DNA of 40,757 nt from Bacillota bacterium (GCA_023443625.1 JAEZTQ010000030.1:1-40757); one strand, 5' to 3'; shown: positions 26,631-35,135, counted from the first letter of the stretch. Notes: generated from the letters alone by a model not told the origin. Translations and numbers: made by a program.

Positions 26631-27755
26631 TTGAAATATTCAATTGAAATAGGAAAAATCATAGAAGGTGCTTTGAGGCATGATCATATTAAAGTCCTTA
26701 ATTATACTAAACAGCTTATAGTAAAATTAGAGGAAGATAATGAAACATCCGCTGCAAGTAAATTTAATAGAATGTTAACGGCACAAAGTGAAGTAACGCT
26801 TTCGGCTATGGGTATGAATAAGGATATCAACGTTCCAGTGGATGTTGAATCACGTACAACGTTAGCGGATGTTGTTAATCCTAACGATAATAGCATCGAA
26901 GTTATTTTATCAAAAAGTAATTCTGAAAAACTTAATTCTTTTATATTGAGTTATAAAAATGCTGATAAATTAAATTCTCTAGGAGTAGGAGTGTCAAATA
27001 CTTTATTATTATATGGACCTCCCGGTTGTGGAAAAACAAAATGTGCATATCTTATTGCGAAAGAACTACACCTTCCTTTAGTCGTTGCTCGTCTTGATAG
27101 CTTAATCTCATCCTATTTGGGAACTACTGCAAAAAATATTCGTACATTGTTTGAATTTGCACAGAAGACTCCTTGTGTACTCTTTCTTGATGAATTTGAT
27201 GCAATAGCAAAAGCACGAGATGATAGTAACGAGTTAGGTGAATTAAAGCGAGTAGTTAATAGCTTACTTCAAAATGTAGATGCAATGAGTAGCGATAGTA
27301 TGTTATTAGCCGCAACAAATCATGAAAGATTACTTGATTCGGCAGTATGGAGGCGGTTTGATTACAAATTAGAAATAGAATTACCAGATGTGGATGCAAT
27401 TATTAAAATGATTGATCTTTTTACAAATAGAACGGTTAATTTTAATAATAAGGAAATGTATGAAATGGCAGTTGCACTTACTGGGTTAAGTGGTGCCAAT
27501 ATTGAGGAAATTATAAAGAAATCCATAAGAAATGCAATTATTTATGGTAATGACTTTTCCAAAACTAATATATATGAAGAAATTTTTACTTTTCGTAAGA
27601 TACTTCCTCAAAATTGTACGGATGAAAAAGAATTATTAAAAATCAAAGCTAAATTTTTAAGAGAATTAGATGAGAAAATATTTAGCTACGCTATTATAGC
27701 TGATATTTTAAATGTATCAAAGACAACAGCATCTAAACTAATAAAGGAGGAATAG
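26631..27755 (+). CDS. AAA+ ATPase, partner of subtilisin-like protease
   Basis: 374 residues with TTG start and GGAGGTG 7 nt upstream. An N-terminal helical part (about 1-90) precedes a classical AAA+ module: Walker A GPPGCGKT (K135), Walker B LFLDEFD (D187, E188), sensor 1 AATNH and the arginine-finger region WRRFD, with the FtsH/Cdc48-like small helical lid (GLSGANIEEIIKKSIRNA). The last 25 residues (YAIIADILNVSKTTASKLIK) look like a helix-turn-helix, unusual for this family. The subtilisin-like gene follows after 5 nt. ATPase-subtilase pairs of this kind are recurrent in bacterial accessory islands and are thought to act in defence; a regulatory chaperone that feeds or triggers the protease is the likely role. 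Confidence 0.88.
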   Translation: MKYSIEIGKIIEGALRHDHIKVLNYTKQLIVKLEEDNETSAASKFNRMLTAQSEVTLSAMGMNKDINVPVDVESRTTLADVVNPNDNSIEVILSKSNSEKLNSFILSYKNADKLNSLGVGVSNTLLLYGPPGCGKTKCAYLIAKELHLPLVVARLDSLISSYLGTTAKNIRTLFEFAQKTPCVLFLDEFDAIAKARDDSNELGELKRVVNSLLQNVDAMSSDSMLLAATNHERLLDSAVWRRFDYKLEIELPDVDAIIKMIDLFTNRTVNFNNKEMYEMAVALTGLSGANIEEIIKKSIRNAIIYGNDFSKTNIYEEIFTFRKILPQNCTDEKELLKIKAKFLRELDEKIFSYAIIADILNVSKTTASKLIKEE

Positions 27756-27760
27756 TTATT

Positions 27761-30046
27761 ATGAGTGAAAAGAATTTACCAATAAAATTAGTGCTTCAAA
27801 AGACTACAGATATACAAAAAAACAAAGGTATGGGAGATACAAAGTTTTTTTGCGAAGTAACTACTACACTCCAGGACGAAATTTCAAAAAAATTTGAACA
27901 CATGCTCGAATTCTATGAAGATGTATTCATGGAAAATGAGTTTATACCAGCAGTAGGTAAAATTACAGTAAAGCCAGAAGCGATTGCTAAATCATACAAA
28001 CCGAGCGATTTGTGTCGAAAGTGTCCAATAATTGGTAGTGAGGATCTGAATGAGATATATATTAAAGTGACAAAAAAAGCTATTAATGAGACGGTTGAGT
28101 TGATAAAAAGTCCACCTTCAGAAAAATTCCGTGCAAATTTAACAGCTGTTTCAGATATTCAACCTATAACAGCTAAAGAAAAAATATCTGAAGAACTTGC
28201 TGAAGTCTCTGCTCAAGGACACTTCGATACTATTAGACACAAGATCAAGGTTAAATTTTTCGATTTTGATGATGATTTTGATGATGCTCAAATTTTAAGA
28301 TATATTACAAAAAAAATTGGAGATCTAGGGTTAGCAGAAAAACAAGAGATCATTATTTACGGGAGCAACATAAAATTTATAAAAGTTGAAGTGACATCAT
28401 ATGATGACGTTTTGAAAATAGCAGCTATAAATGGTGTGAAAACTGTCGATTTTTTTCAAGAATACTCGCTTCCATTAGATGAATTTATAGCAACTGATTT
28501 ACAAACATTTTTGGATGACGAGTACACTGATTCTGAAATTATTATAGGTATAGTAGATGGTGGTATTAGTGACAGAAATGAATTGCTAAAGCCGTATATA
28601 GCATTCCGTGAAGAGTATGTAAGTGATATCTATCGTAACCCAAGTCATGCAACTTTTATTGCTTCAACCATACAATACGGAAACAAACTTAATGGTATTC
28701 CATCTTCGACAGCTCAAAGATTTAAGTTTTTAGATGTAGTTGCTATGCCTAATAGCGATCCTGATTATGGTCTAACGGATACTATTGGAGAAGAAGAGAT
28801 AATGGAAATTATCGAGGAAGTTATGCAAAAGTATTCTCATAAAGTTAAAGTCTGGAACCTTTCATTGGGAATTGAAAGTAAAATATGTAAGGGTTCCATG
28901 TCCGATTTGGGTATCTTTTTGGATTATATACAAGATGAATATAATGTACAAATATTTGTTTCAAGTGGAAATCTCAACTCATTGCCTCTTCGTGAATGGC
29001 CTGCTCAACTTGGATTAGGTGAGCGAGATAGAATTATTTCCCCCGCAGATTCTGTAAGAGCTGTAACTGTTGGATCAGTAGCCTTATTTGATTCGCAGAA
29101 CTCAATTGTTAAAGCTAATGAACCATCTCCTTTTAGCCGTAGAGGACCGGGAGCAAATTACATAGTAAAACCAGATGTTGTTGACTATGGTGGGAATCTT
29201 TCGACTGATTTCCGTATTTATGGATTAGGTATGAAAGGTCTGGATATTAACGGGAAAGTGATTGAAGGAAATGGGACAAGTTATTCTAATCCTAGAGTAG
29301 TACAGAAGTTTGCTTCAATATATGAAGAAATGGTTGAAAAGGACATTTTACTTGCAAAAGCAATGATTATACATTCGGCAAGAATGGAATCCCGAGAATT
29401 TTTAGATAAAAATCAAGATTATATTAAATATTATGGTTTTGGAATACCCGCTGTTAATGCTCAAGATATATTACAATGTAGTGAAGATGAAGTAACACTT
29501 GTATTTCGCCAAAAAGTACCTCAAGGGTCATATTTAGAGATGTTTGATTTTCCTTATCCTGCTTCTCTTATTCATGAGGGTAAATGTCATGGTGAAATTG
29601 GAATGACACTAGCATATAACCCCATTCTCGATAATCGCTACGGTAGGGAATACTGTAGAACTAATATTGATGTTAGTTTTGGCACTTATAAATTTAATCA
29701 TAGTACCGGAAAAATTGATTTTTCGGGTGAAGTACCAATGGAATACTCATGGGATAAAAAATATGAAAAATCCCGTGTAGAGAACGGATTTAAATGGAGC
29801 CCAATTAAATCATATTATAGAAAAATTAGTAGTAGAGGTATTCAATCTGGAGATGGCTGGAAAATCCGCATTGACATGTCTCCAAGAAGTGGATTGAAGG
29901 TTCCAGCACAGGAATTTGTTTTAATTGTTACAATAAAAGATCCTTCAGGACACGATATTTATTCTGAGGTAGTTAATGGGCTTCGATCAAGAGGTTATGT
30001 AACTAATAATCTTGAAACCAAACAGCAAATTCGTCAAAGACGATAA
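27761..30046 (+). CDS. S8 subtilisin-like serine protease of an ATPase-protease pair
   Basis: 761 residues, no signal peptide, so cytoplasmic, unlike secreted subtilisins. Residues 1-255 are a long N-terminal extension containing an acidic stretch (FFDFDDDFDDAQ). The subtilase domain holds the full triad: D266 in GIVDGGI, H296 in PSHATFIAS and S507 in GNGTSYSNPRV, with the oxyanion Asn404 in SSGNLNS. The usual HGTHVAG and GTSMAAP boxes are diverged but keep their catalytic residues. About 600-761 is a beta-rich C-terminal domain. It is the second gene of the operon with the AAA+ ATPase; start ATG has AGGAGG upstream. Probably controlled proteolysis on sensing phage or stress; this is inference from context. 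Confidence 0.88.
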   Translation: MSEKNLPIKLVLQKTTDIQKNKGMGDTKFFCEVTTTLQDEISKKFEHMLEFYEDVFMENEFIPAVGKITVKPEAIAKSYKPSDLCRKCPIIGSEDLNEIYIKVTKKAINETVELIKSPPSEKFRANLTAVSDIQPITAKEKISEELAEVSAQGHFDTIRHKIKVKFFDFDDDFDDAQILRYITKKIGDLGLAEKQEIIIYGSNIKFIKVEVTSYDDVLKIAAINGVKTVDFFQEYSLPLDEFIATDLQTFLDDEYTDSEIIIGIVDGGISDRNELLKPYIAFREEYVSDIYRNPSHATFIASTIQYGNKLNGIPSSTAQRFKFLDVVAMPNSDPDYGLTDTIGEEEIMEIIEEVMQKYSHKVKVWNLSLGIESKICKGSMSDLGIFLDYIQDEYNVQIFVSSGNLNSLPLREWPAQLGLGERDRIISPADSVRAVTVGSVALFDSQNSIVKANEPSPFSRRGPGANYIVKPDVVDYGGNLSTDFRIYGLGMKGLDINGKVIEGNGTSYSNPRVVQKFASIYEEMVEKDILLAKAMIIHSARMESREFLDKNQDYIKYYGFGIPAVNAQDILQCSEDEVTLVFRQKVPQGSYLEMFDFPYPASLIHEGKCHGEIGMTLAYNPILDNRYGREYCRTNIDVSFGTYKFNHSTGKIDFSGEVPMEYSWDKKYEKSRVENGFKWSPIKSYYRKISSRGIQSGDGWKIRIDMSPRSGLKVPAQEFVLIVTIKDPSGHDIYSEVVNGLRSRGYVTNNLETKQQIRQRR

Positions 30047-30540
30047 TTTACTAAGAAGTGAAGGAGTAGTGCTTGTGCGCTTCTCCTTCATATCATTTGA
30101 CAAGGAAATCTGGTAAAGTGATAAATGTTATGAGGGAATAATATGATTATAAGTATAATCGCTTTTTTGTTTTTATCACATAATAATTATTATGTTAGTA
30201 GATAACATTAAGAAGACTCAAAGTTTAGCTGATGTATTTTACGGTTTTATATGGATTATTAATGTCATTCGTAATGATCTTTGTAGTATTTGTTATGGGA
30301 AAAGTTTGTTTTGCTATGAATGGAAATGAATTAATGGGTATAATAGCACAATCGCTCTTTCGGTTCTTTGTTTTTTATCTGTCGGAACAAGGATGACTTA
30401 AATGATGTGGGGAATGTTTTATAAATTCCATGAAAATACTCAGGTTATTAATTTTATTAGGCAAATAGTGTATTTTAATTTAACGCTGATACAATTGAGG
30501 AAAAATTTTATATTTATACTATCGGTTGACAAAGATATAG
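30047..30540. other. Degenerate intergenic stretch with no clear gene
   Basis: About 490 bp after the protease gene. A hairpin TGAAGGAG / CTCCTTCA with inner AGTGC / GCGCT (30059-30090) may end the operon but lacks a good T tract. A 54-codon frame at 30232-30396 encodes a hydrophobic segment with no ribosome binding site, likely a relic. No other signal is seen; the stretch looks like eroded mobile DNA upstream of the broken integrase. Confidence 0.5.
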
Positions 30541-31229
30541 AATCCAATATTACATACAACCAGACCTAAGGATAGAAAACGCAGCGAAAAGCAAGCAATG
30601 AAAATAGAAGAACAGTCATTATTTATGAAGCATGTTGGCGAAAGTGTATACTGCAATATTTATAAGGTTGCACTTTTCACCGGCATGCGTGCCGGCGAAA
30701 TTAGTGCACTAGAATGGAAAGACATTGATTTGAAAAATAAAATCATTAATGTCAATGGAACTATGAAATTTATTAAAGGAAAAGGATATTTCAAAATACA
30801 CCTAAAACTATTTCAAGTCATCGAAGCATTTAGATGCTTGATGGTGTATATAATTTTCTAAAAGATGAAAAGAAAAGACAGTATGAGAATCGTTTACGGT
30901 GTAATGGATCATTTATTGCGAAGGAGTTTGATGATCTTATATTTACTACTGAGTCTGGGATGCCGGTAAGCCATGATGCATTAAATGTTAACCTAAAGCG
31001 ATTAATCAAATCAATTAATCAGAAAGAAGCTACAAAGGATAACGGGATTCAGATTTTGACAAAAATTACACCACACATCCTCAGACATACATTTGCCACC
31101 CGTGGATTGGAAAATGGTATTTCGCCAAAGGTAATGCAGGACATGCTTGGGCATTCAAGTATTACTATGACTCTTGACCTTTATTCGCACGTGCTCCCTG
31201 ACATGAAAGCAAACGCAATTAAAAAATAG
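30541..31229 (+). pseudogene. Tyrosine recombinase (Tn916/phage integrase type), degraded
   Basis: The catalytic half of a tyrosine integrase survives in pieces. Reading from NPILHTTRPKDRKRSEKQA at 30541 (a TAG lies directly before it) the frame runs through FTGMRAGEISALEWKDID (box I Arg) to about 30792. There one extra base shifts the frame; in the correct frame an additional TAG occurs near 30829 before MLDGVYNFLKDE. The remainder is open to 31229 and holds HILRHTFATRGL (HxxR), the LGHSS box and the nucleophile region LDLYSHV. The N-terminal arm-binding and core-binding domains are gone. It cannot be functional and is evidence that the island was once integrase-mobilised. Confidence 0.88.
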
Positions 31230-31249
31230 AAAATCTCTTATAAAGAAAG

Positions 31250-31292
31250 AAAACAGGAGAGTTGGCACATGCAGTCACTTTACCTGTTTTTT
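31250..31292 (+). terminator. Terminator-like hairpin after the integrase remnant
   Basis: AAAACAGG pairs with CCTGTTTT over a 25-nt loop, followed by further T residues. The loop is long, so strength is doubtful. Confidence 0.45.
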
Positions 31293-31328
31293 TATTTGCG
31301 TAAATAAATGTAAAGGTATATAATGTAA

Positions 31329-31484
31329 ATTAATAAGTGGGTAAAAAAAGAAAGAGTTATTGACAGGGAGAATAATAGCTATCATGAAAAAGTTATAGAC
31401 GTAAGGACAGGAGAAGTCATACATGAATGCGATGAACCATTATCGGAGCATTATGGACATGGTTCAGCTAAGAAGATTCCTTAA
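31329..31484 (+). pseudogene. Fragment of a small phage/element-type protein
   Basis: An open stretch of 51 codons without any usable start codon, ending at TAA 31482-31484. It encodes VIDRENNSYHEKVIDVRTGE and then EPLSEHYGHGSAKK, which looks like the C-terminus of a small conserved protein of mobile elements in Clostridia. The family is not certain. It sits between the integrase relic and the TIR gene and supports the element origin of the region. Confidence 0.5.
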
Positions 31485-31543
31485 TACATATGTAAATTGT
31501 AGATGTATATTTTGATTGAATATTATTTAATGGAGGAGATTAT

Positions 31544-32299
31544 ATGAAATTTAACGGAAATAGAGAGCAGTTTAAGGGATTTATTGAGGATAGTGGATTT
31601 TTTGGTCAATGGGTTGAAAGCAATGATAAGCTAATTTTTAAATGCAATAATGAAGGACAGATTAACCTTTATAATAATGGTACGATTCAATTTCAAGGAA
31701 AAGAAAGTGGTAAGCAACAACTTGAGTCTATAATATTTCCATTATTAAATAATTATTCAGGATTACCTACTAAAGCTGTAAAAGTGCAAGAGGACAGTTA
31801 TAAATATATTAGTGAAATGGATAATAAAAAAGTGTTTGTAGTTTATGGACATGATCAAAATGCAAGAGAACAATTGGAATTGATTCTAATGAAACTAAAT
31901 TTAGATCCATTTGTATTATCGAATTCTTCAGGACATGGTCTTACAATAATTGAAGCTCTTGAAAGAGAAATTATTAAAGGTGGAGATAAATATAAATTCG
32001 GTATTGTTTTATTAACACCAGATGACATTGGATATGCCAAAAATTCAGGTCAGGATCATGCTGAGCCACGAGCTAGACAAAATGTGGTTCTCGAGATGGG
32101 AATGCTACTATCTGCATTAGGAAGAGAAAACGTAGCGATATTAAAGAAAGGTCATCTGGAAGTACCATCTGATGCACAAGGGATTTTATATATACCTTTC
32201 AATGATCATATTAAGGAGACGGTGCCTAAATTAGTAGATCGTTTTACCAGGGCTGGATTTGATTTGAAAGCAGAAAATATTACAAGAGCTTCTTCTTAA
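31544..32299 (+). CDS. TIR-like nucleotide-binding protein with N-terminal TBP-like domain
   Basis: 251 residues. Residues 94-235 match the predicted TIR-like family found in CBASS and Pycsar effectors (PF10137 type): KVFVVYGHDQNAREQLE, GLTIIEALE, FGIVLLTPDD and RQNVVLEMGMLLSALG, with E184 at the position of the catalytic Glu that cleaves NAD+. The N-terminal part (about 1-80) is a small alpha/beta unit ending INLYNNGTIQFQGK, reminiscent of the TBP-like nucleic-acid-binding domain of RNase HIII. It is cytoplasmic. The ribosome binding site GGAGGAG is good and the gene stands alone. A likely abortive-infection effector triggered by a nucleic acid or nucleotide ligand; activation is inferred, since no cyclase gene lies nearby. 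Confidence 0.85.
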   Translation: MKFNGNREQFKGFIEDSGFFGQWVESNDKLIFKCNNEGQINLYNNGTIQFQGKESGKQQLESIIFPLLNNYSGLPTKAVKVQEDSYKYISEMDNKKVFVVYGHDQNAREQLELILMKLNLDPFVLSNSSGHGLTIIEALEREIIKGGDKYKFGIVLLTPDDIGYAKNSGQDHAEPRARQNVVLEMGMLLSALGRENVAILKKGHLEVPSDAQGILYIPFNDHIKETVPKLVDRFTRAGFDLKAENITRASS

Positions 32300-32346
32300 G
32301 TTTTTAATACCTCAACACTGGATATATCATCAATATGATAATTGAG

Positions 32347-33340
32347 ATGAAAACATTTAGGATCACTTATTATTACCAATATACTAGAAATACGAAAGTA
32401 GAGATATCTAAGAGATTTTTATAAGGAGCCTAGCTCCATTGTTAAGAGATGTATATGGGCTGAACTACATGAGTTTTTAAAACAAATAGAAATTAATGAT
32501 ATTTTAGTTGATTTTTCAATAGGAATAGAAGAAGCATGTAGAAACAAATGTGATTTTAAGATTAATTATGATAAGTTAGTTGATATGAATCATAGTGTTA
32601 ATTCAATCTTTGATATGGATTATTTTAAAATGCTAGAACATAGTAAATTGATTAAATTTGATGAACAAATAAAAGATACTACTATGAAAGATACAACTAA
32701 GTTAAACAGTCTTGAAACAAATAGTACATTTCAAAATGGTCTATTTGTTAACTATGCGTGTCTTCTGAAAATGTATCTATTGGATAAAGGAAAGCATGAT
32801 AAAAATAATGTTCAATTAATTATTGAGTATTTTGATTTTATTGAACAAGAAATTGTTTTATTTAGCACTTCTATAATTATTTTCGCTCATTATTTTTTTA
32901 GTGGAAATTCATCTATTAGAAAGTTAATACATAAATCAAAGAATGTGACTTAAGAAAAAATTCATGCTATATGGAATGCTGCCATAGACCTAACTTTTCC
33001 TACACTTGTAAGTCAACAGTTACTAAAATCTAAATCTCTTCCTGTATTTGTAACAGCTGATGAAAACCTTTGGTTGATATTTAATGCTATGAAGGTTAGG
33101 GTCACTATTTCTGATGGGGATAAATTCGCTCATCCACCATTTATCGAAGCTGATTTATCAAATACATCTTGGTCGGATGAAGAGTTGAATCAAATCAATT
33201 CATGTTATTGTAAAATCATGGAAATGAGAAAATATAAATTTATTCTTGAGGATTTTAATCACGATAAGTTATTAAGTAATTTAAGATATCTATGTAATAA
33301 GTTGGAAGATGAATTGAAAAGAGTAATACCAATTAATTAA
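32347..33340 (+). pseudogene. Broken gene of unknown function (frameshift and in-frame stop)
   Basis: A coding frame is open from 32402 through 33340 except for one in-frame TAA at 32951-32953; the two halves are 122 and 88 residues from their first ATG codons (32585 and 33074). In another frame, ATG 32347 opens MKTFRITYYYQYTRNTKVEI and joins the first half by a shift near 32402-32421. The joined product would be about 330 residues. I recognise no family. The segment PVFVTADENLWLIF near the end and SIFDMDYF in the middle faintly recall PIN-nuclease strands, which is weak. No ribosome binding site is obvious at the internal ATGs. It is probably a decayed accessory gene between the TIR and DUF4238 genes. 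Confidence 0.6.
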
Positions 33341-33400
33341 TCGGCTTGGGATACAATATTAAAAGATAAACAAATCGAAAGAATTGCTTACGAGGTTACT

Positions 33401-34225
33401 ATGGAAAAAAGAGATCAGCACTATATACCACAATTTTACTTAAACTATTTTACTGACCCTTATGTACCTCCTGTGCAGACTCCATATTTATGGGTATTTG
33501 ATAGAAAAAGCGGATTGGTAAAAAATAAGTCACCTAAAAATATAGCATTTGAAAAGGGATTTAATGATATTATAGATAAGAATGGTAATATATCTTCTGT
33601 GGTTGAGGACCAATTTCAAAAAATTGAAACAGAAACAGCAAAGATATTTAGAAAAATATCAAAGTTAGAATATATATCAAAAAGTGAACGTTTACATTTG
33701 TGCAAATTTGTATTTTCAATGAGAGCAAGGATCCCTAAGTTTAAAGATCTATACAATGATATTGTACAATATGGTGATCAATCAGTAATACCAATTGACA
33801 TAGTTGATGTTACTAAATTACCACCACAGTACCCAATGGATTCGGTTGTAAACGTAACCGATATTGCGAGTCATTTATTACTTAGAATGGATTGGTCACT
33901 ATTAATTTCACCTACAGAAACAAGATTTATAACATCTGACAATCCAGTAGTTGTAAAAGATCCTAGCAATTTAAATTATAAGTCATGCGGTTTTTCAAGT
34001 AGTCCAAATGTTCATGTAATTTTTCCGCTAACACAACAAATTTGCTTATTTGGCTCCTGGGGACGGTATAGAAAGTTAGTAGAATATATAAGCATTGATG
34101 AAGTAAAAGAAATAAATTTTGAGATATTTAAGTACTCATATAAATATCTGTATTCAAGTTCACGTAATATTCCTAAAGAAATCTTGATGGTTAATTACTT
34201 AGTGAACACAGGGCAATTAAATTAA
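33401..34225 (+). CDS. DUF4238 domain protein
   Basis: 274 residues with the DUF4238 hallmarks: the N-terminal DQHYIPQFYLNYF, a central helical region, FITSDNPVVV and VIFPLTQQICL. The biochemical function of DUF4238 is unknown; the family is common in accessory and defence regions. It has no membrane segment. GAGGTT lies just before the ATG at 33401. It is the last gene before the right island boundary and ends about 130 bp before the 47-bp repeat. Base composition is AT-rich like the rest of the island. Confidence 0.85.
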   Translation: MEKRDQHYIPQFYLNYFTDPYVPPVQTPYLWVFDRKSGLVKNKSPKNIAFEKGFNDIIDKNGNISSVVEDQFQKIETETAKIFRKISKLEYISKSERLHLCKFVFSMRARIPKFKDLYNDIVQYGDQSVIPIDIVDVTKLPPQYPMDSVVNVTDIASHLLLRMDWSLLISPTETRFITSDNPVVVKDPSNLNYKSCGFSSSPNVHVIFPLTQQICLFGSWGRYRKLVEYISIDEVKEINFEIFKYSYKYLYSSSRNIPKEILMVNYLVNTGQLN

Positions 34226-34257
34226 GTGGTTTACAATATAAGTATATTGTGCTATTT

Positions 34258-34329
34258 GGTGTCAAATTGGTGTCAAACACCTCCACCACAACTAAATTAC
34301 ATATTCATTTCGAGCTCCCGCCGGCACCA
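34258..34329. other. Probable attachment-site region with tRNA 3'-end-like remnant
   Basis: GGTGTCAAATTGGTGTCA (34258-34275) is a doubled arm-type motif. About 30 bp on, TTCGAGCTCCCGCCGGCACC (34309-34328) resembles the T-loop, T-stem and acceptor 3' strand of a tRNA with CCA; the matching 5' part of a tRNA is absent. Integrative elements often end in such tRNA copies. The 47-bp repeat starts 22 bp later. The T-stem position after the loop is T rather than C, so it is not a standard tRNA end. Confidence 0.45.
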
Positions 34330-34351
34330 TCAAAATCGCTGGAAGCCTTTC

Positions 34352-34398
34352 AAACAAAGTGAAACGACCGCAAGGGGGAGCCAGGCGGTCGTTTCGAT
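34352..34398. repeat. 47-bp direct repeat, right copy (island boundary)
   Basis: Identical over 47 bp to 26154-26200. It is followed by 14 bases not found at the left copy and then by the shared 17-mer TAATTAATAAGGGGTTA at 34413-34429. Confidence 0.85.
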
Positions 34399-34435
34399 GA
34401 GGGGAGTATAAATAATTAATAAGGGGTTATATAAT

Positions 34436-34465
34436 GTGCTAGGAGTTTTGCTCTTAGCACTTTTT
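34436..34465 (+). terminator. Rho-independent terminator right of the island
   Basis: GTGCTAGGAG pairs with CTCTTAGCAC (one G-T) over a 5-nt loop and is followed by five T residues. With the island removed it would lie just downstream of galE. The 250 bp from here to 34713 are AT-rich and show nothing else I can support. Confidence 0.75.
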
Positions 34466-34713
34466 CATTATAATATAAAAATCTTCAAAATGCAATAATT
34501 ATCTTAATCAATTTTTTTGAATGTATTTGTTTTTATGGTTTTCTTGAGTAGATTAGTAGAAAATACCACCAAAACATACCAAAAGTAACAAAATCTAACA
34601 TAAAAGAAGTAGAATAAAATGTAAAATTTGTATTCAATGCAATGAATATTTCAATATAAAAAGAAGATAATATATATTGCAATATCAAATAAAATTATTT
34701 ACAGGAGGTTACT

Positions 34714-35079
34714 ATGACAAGTAATAATAATTCCATGAACGATACAAATAAAGGCCAGACATCAAATGTAAGAAATGAATCCGGTTCTAGAAATGCCAAT
34801 ACCAGCAACACTACAGGTAGCAGAAATGCCAATACCAGCAACTATGCAGGTGATACAACTGGTGGATCAAGCCGTAATGCCAATTCAGGCAGTTACACTA
34901 CCGGATCAAGCCGTAATGCCAATACAGGATCAAGCCGTAATGCAAATACAAGCAATAACACTAGCGGATCAAGCCGTAATGCAAATACAAGTACAAGATG
35001 TGAGAATTCCTCAAAAGATTCTTCTAAAAATACAAATAACAGAAATAATTTCAGAGATGATTCCCAAGGTAATTACTAA
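34714..35079 (+). CDS. Ser/Asn-rich tandem-repeat protein
   Basis: 121 residues, almost entirely Ser, Asn, Thr, Gly and Arg, built on six imperfect copies of a SRNAN(T/S) unit (such as GSSRNANTS and GSRNANTSN). It has a single Cys and no membrane segment or signal peptide, so it is expected to be unfolded and hydrophilic. I know no family. The frame is chosen because ACAGGAGG stands just before ATG 34714, whereas the overlapping +1 frame (34775 on) has no ribosome binding site. A terminator follows at 35136. Possible roles include a spore or surface coat component, but nothing in the sequence proves this. Confidence 0.65.
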   Translation: MTSNNNSMNDTNKGQTSNVRNESGSRNANTSNTTGSRNANTSNYAGDTTGGSSRNANSGSYTTGSSRNANTGSSRNANTSNNTSGSSRNANTSTRCENSSKDSSKNTNNRNNFRDDSQGNY

Positions 35080-35135
35080 AAAGGATATAAATAGACTGGC
35101 CTTTAATTAAAATATTTTTATTAATTTATCCTTTT

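Noticed and set aside
26404..26643. 79-codon leftward frame upstream of the AAA+ gene
   Set aside because: It overlaps the promoter and start of the AAA+ gene, has no good binding site, and its product resembles nothing I know.
30232..30396. 54-codon hydrophobic frame between the protease and the integrase relic
   Set aside because: No ribosome binding site or promoter; it lies in degraded DNA and could arise from AT-rich sequence by chance.
26154..34429. CRISPR array suggested by the repeated 47-bp sequence
   Set aside because: There are only two copies, 8.2 kb apart with genes between them, and no spacer-repeat pattern.
34258..34430. Possible tmRNA or complete tRNA at the right island edge
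   Set aside because: Only a 3'-end-like piece is visible; no matching acceptor 5' strand, D-arm, anticodon arm or tag frame is found upstream.
34775..35110. Overlapping 111-codon frame rich in Pro, Ile and Gln inside the Ser/Asn-rich repeat gene
   Set aside because: It has no ribosome binding site and its repetitive look is a by-product of the DNA repeats that encode the 34714 frame, which has ACAGGAGG upstream.
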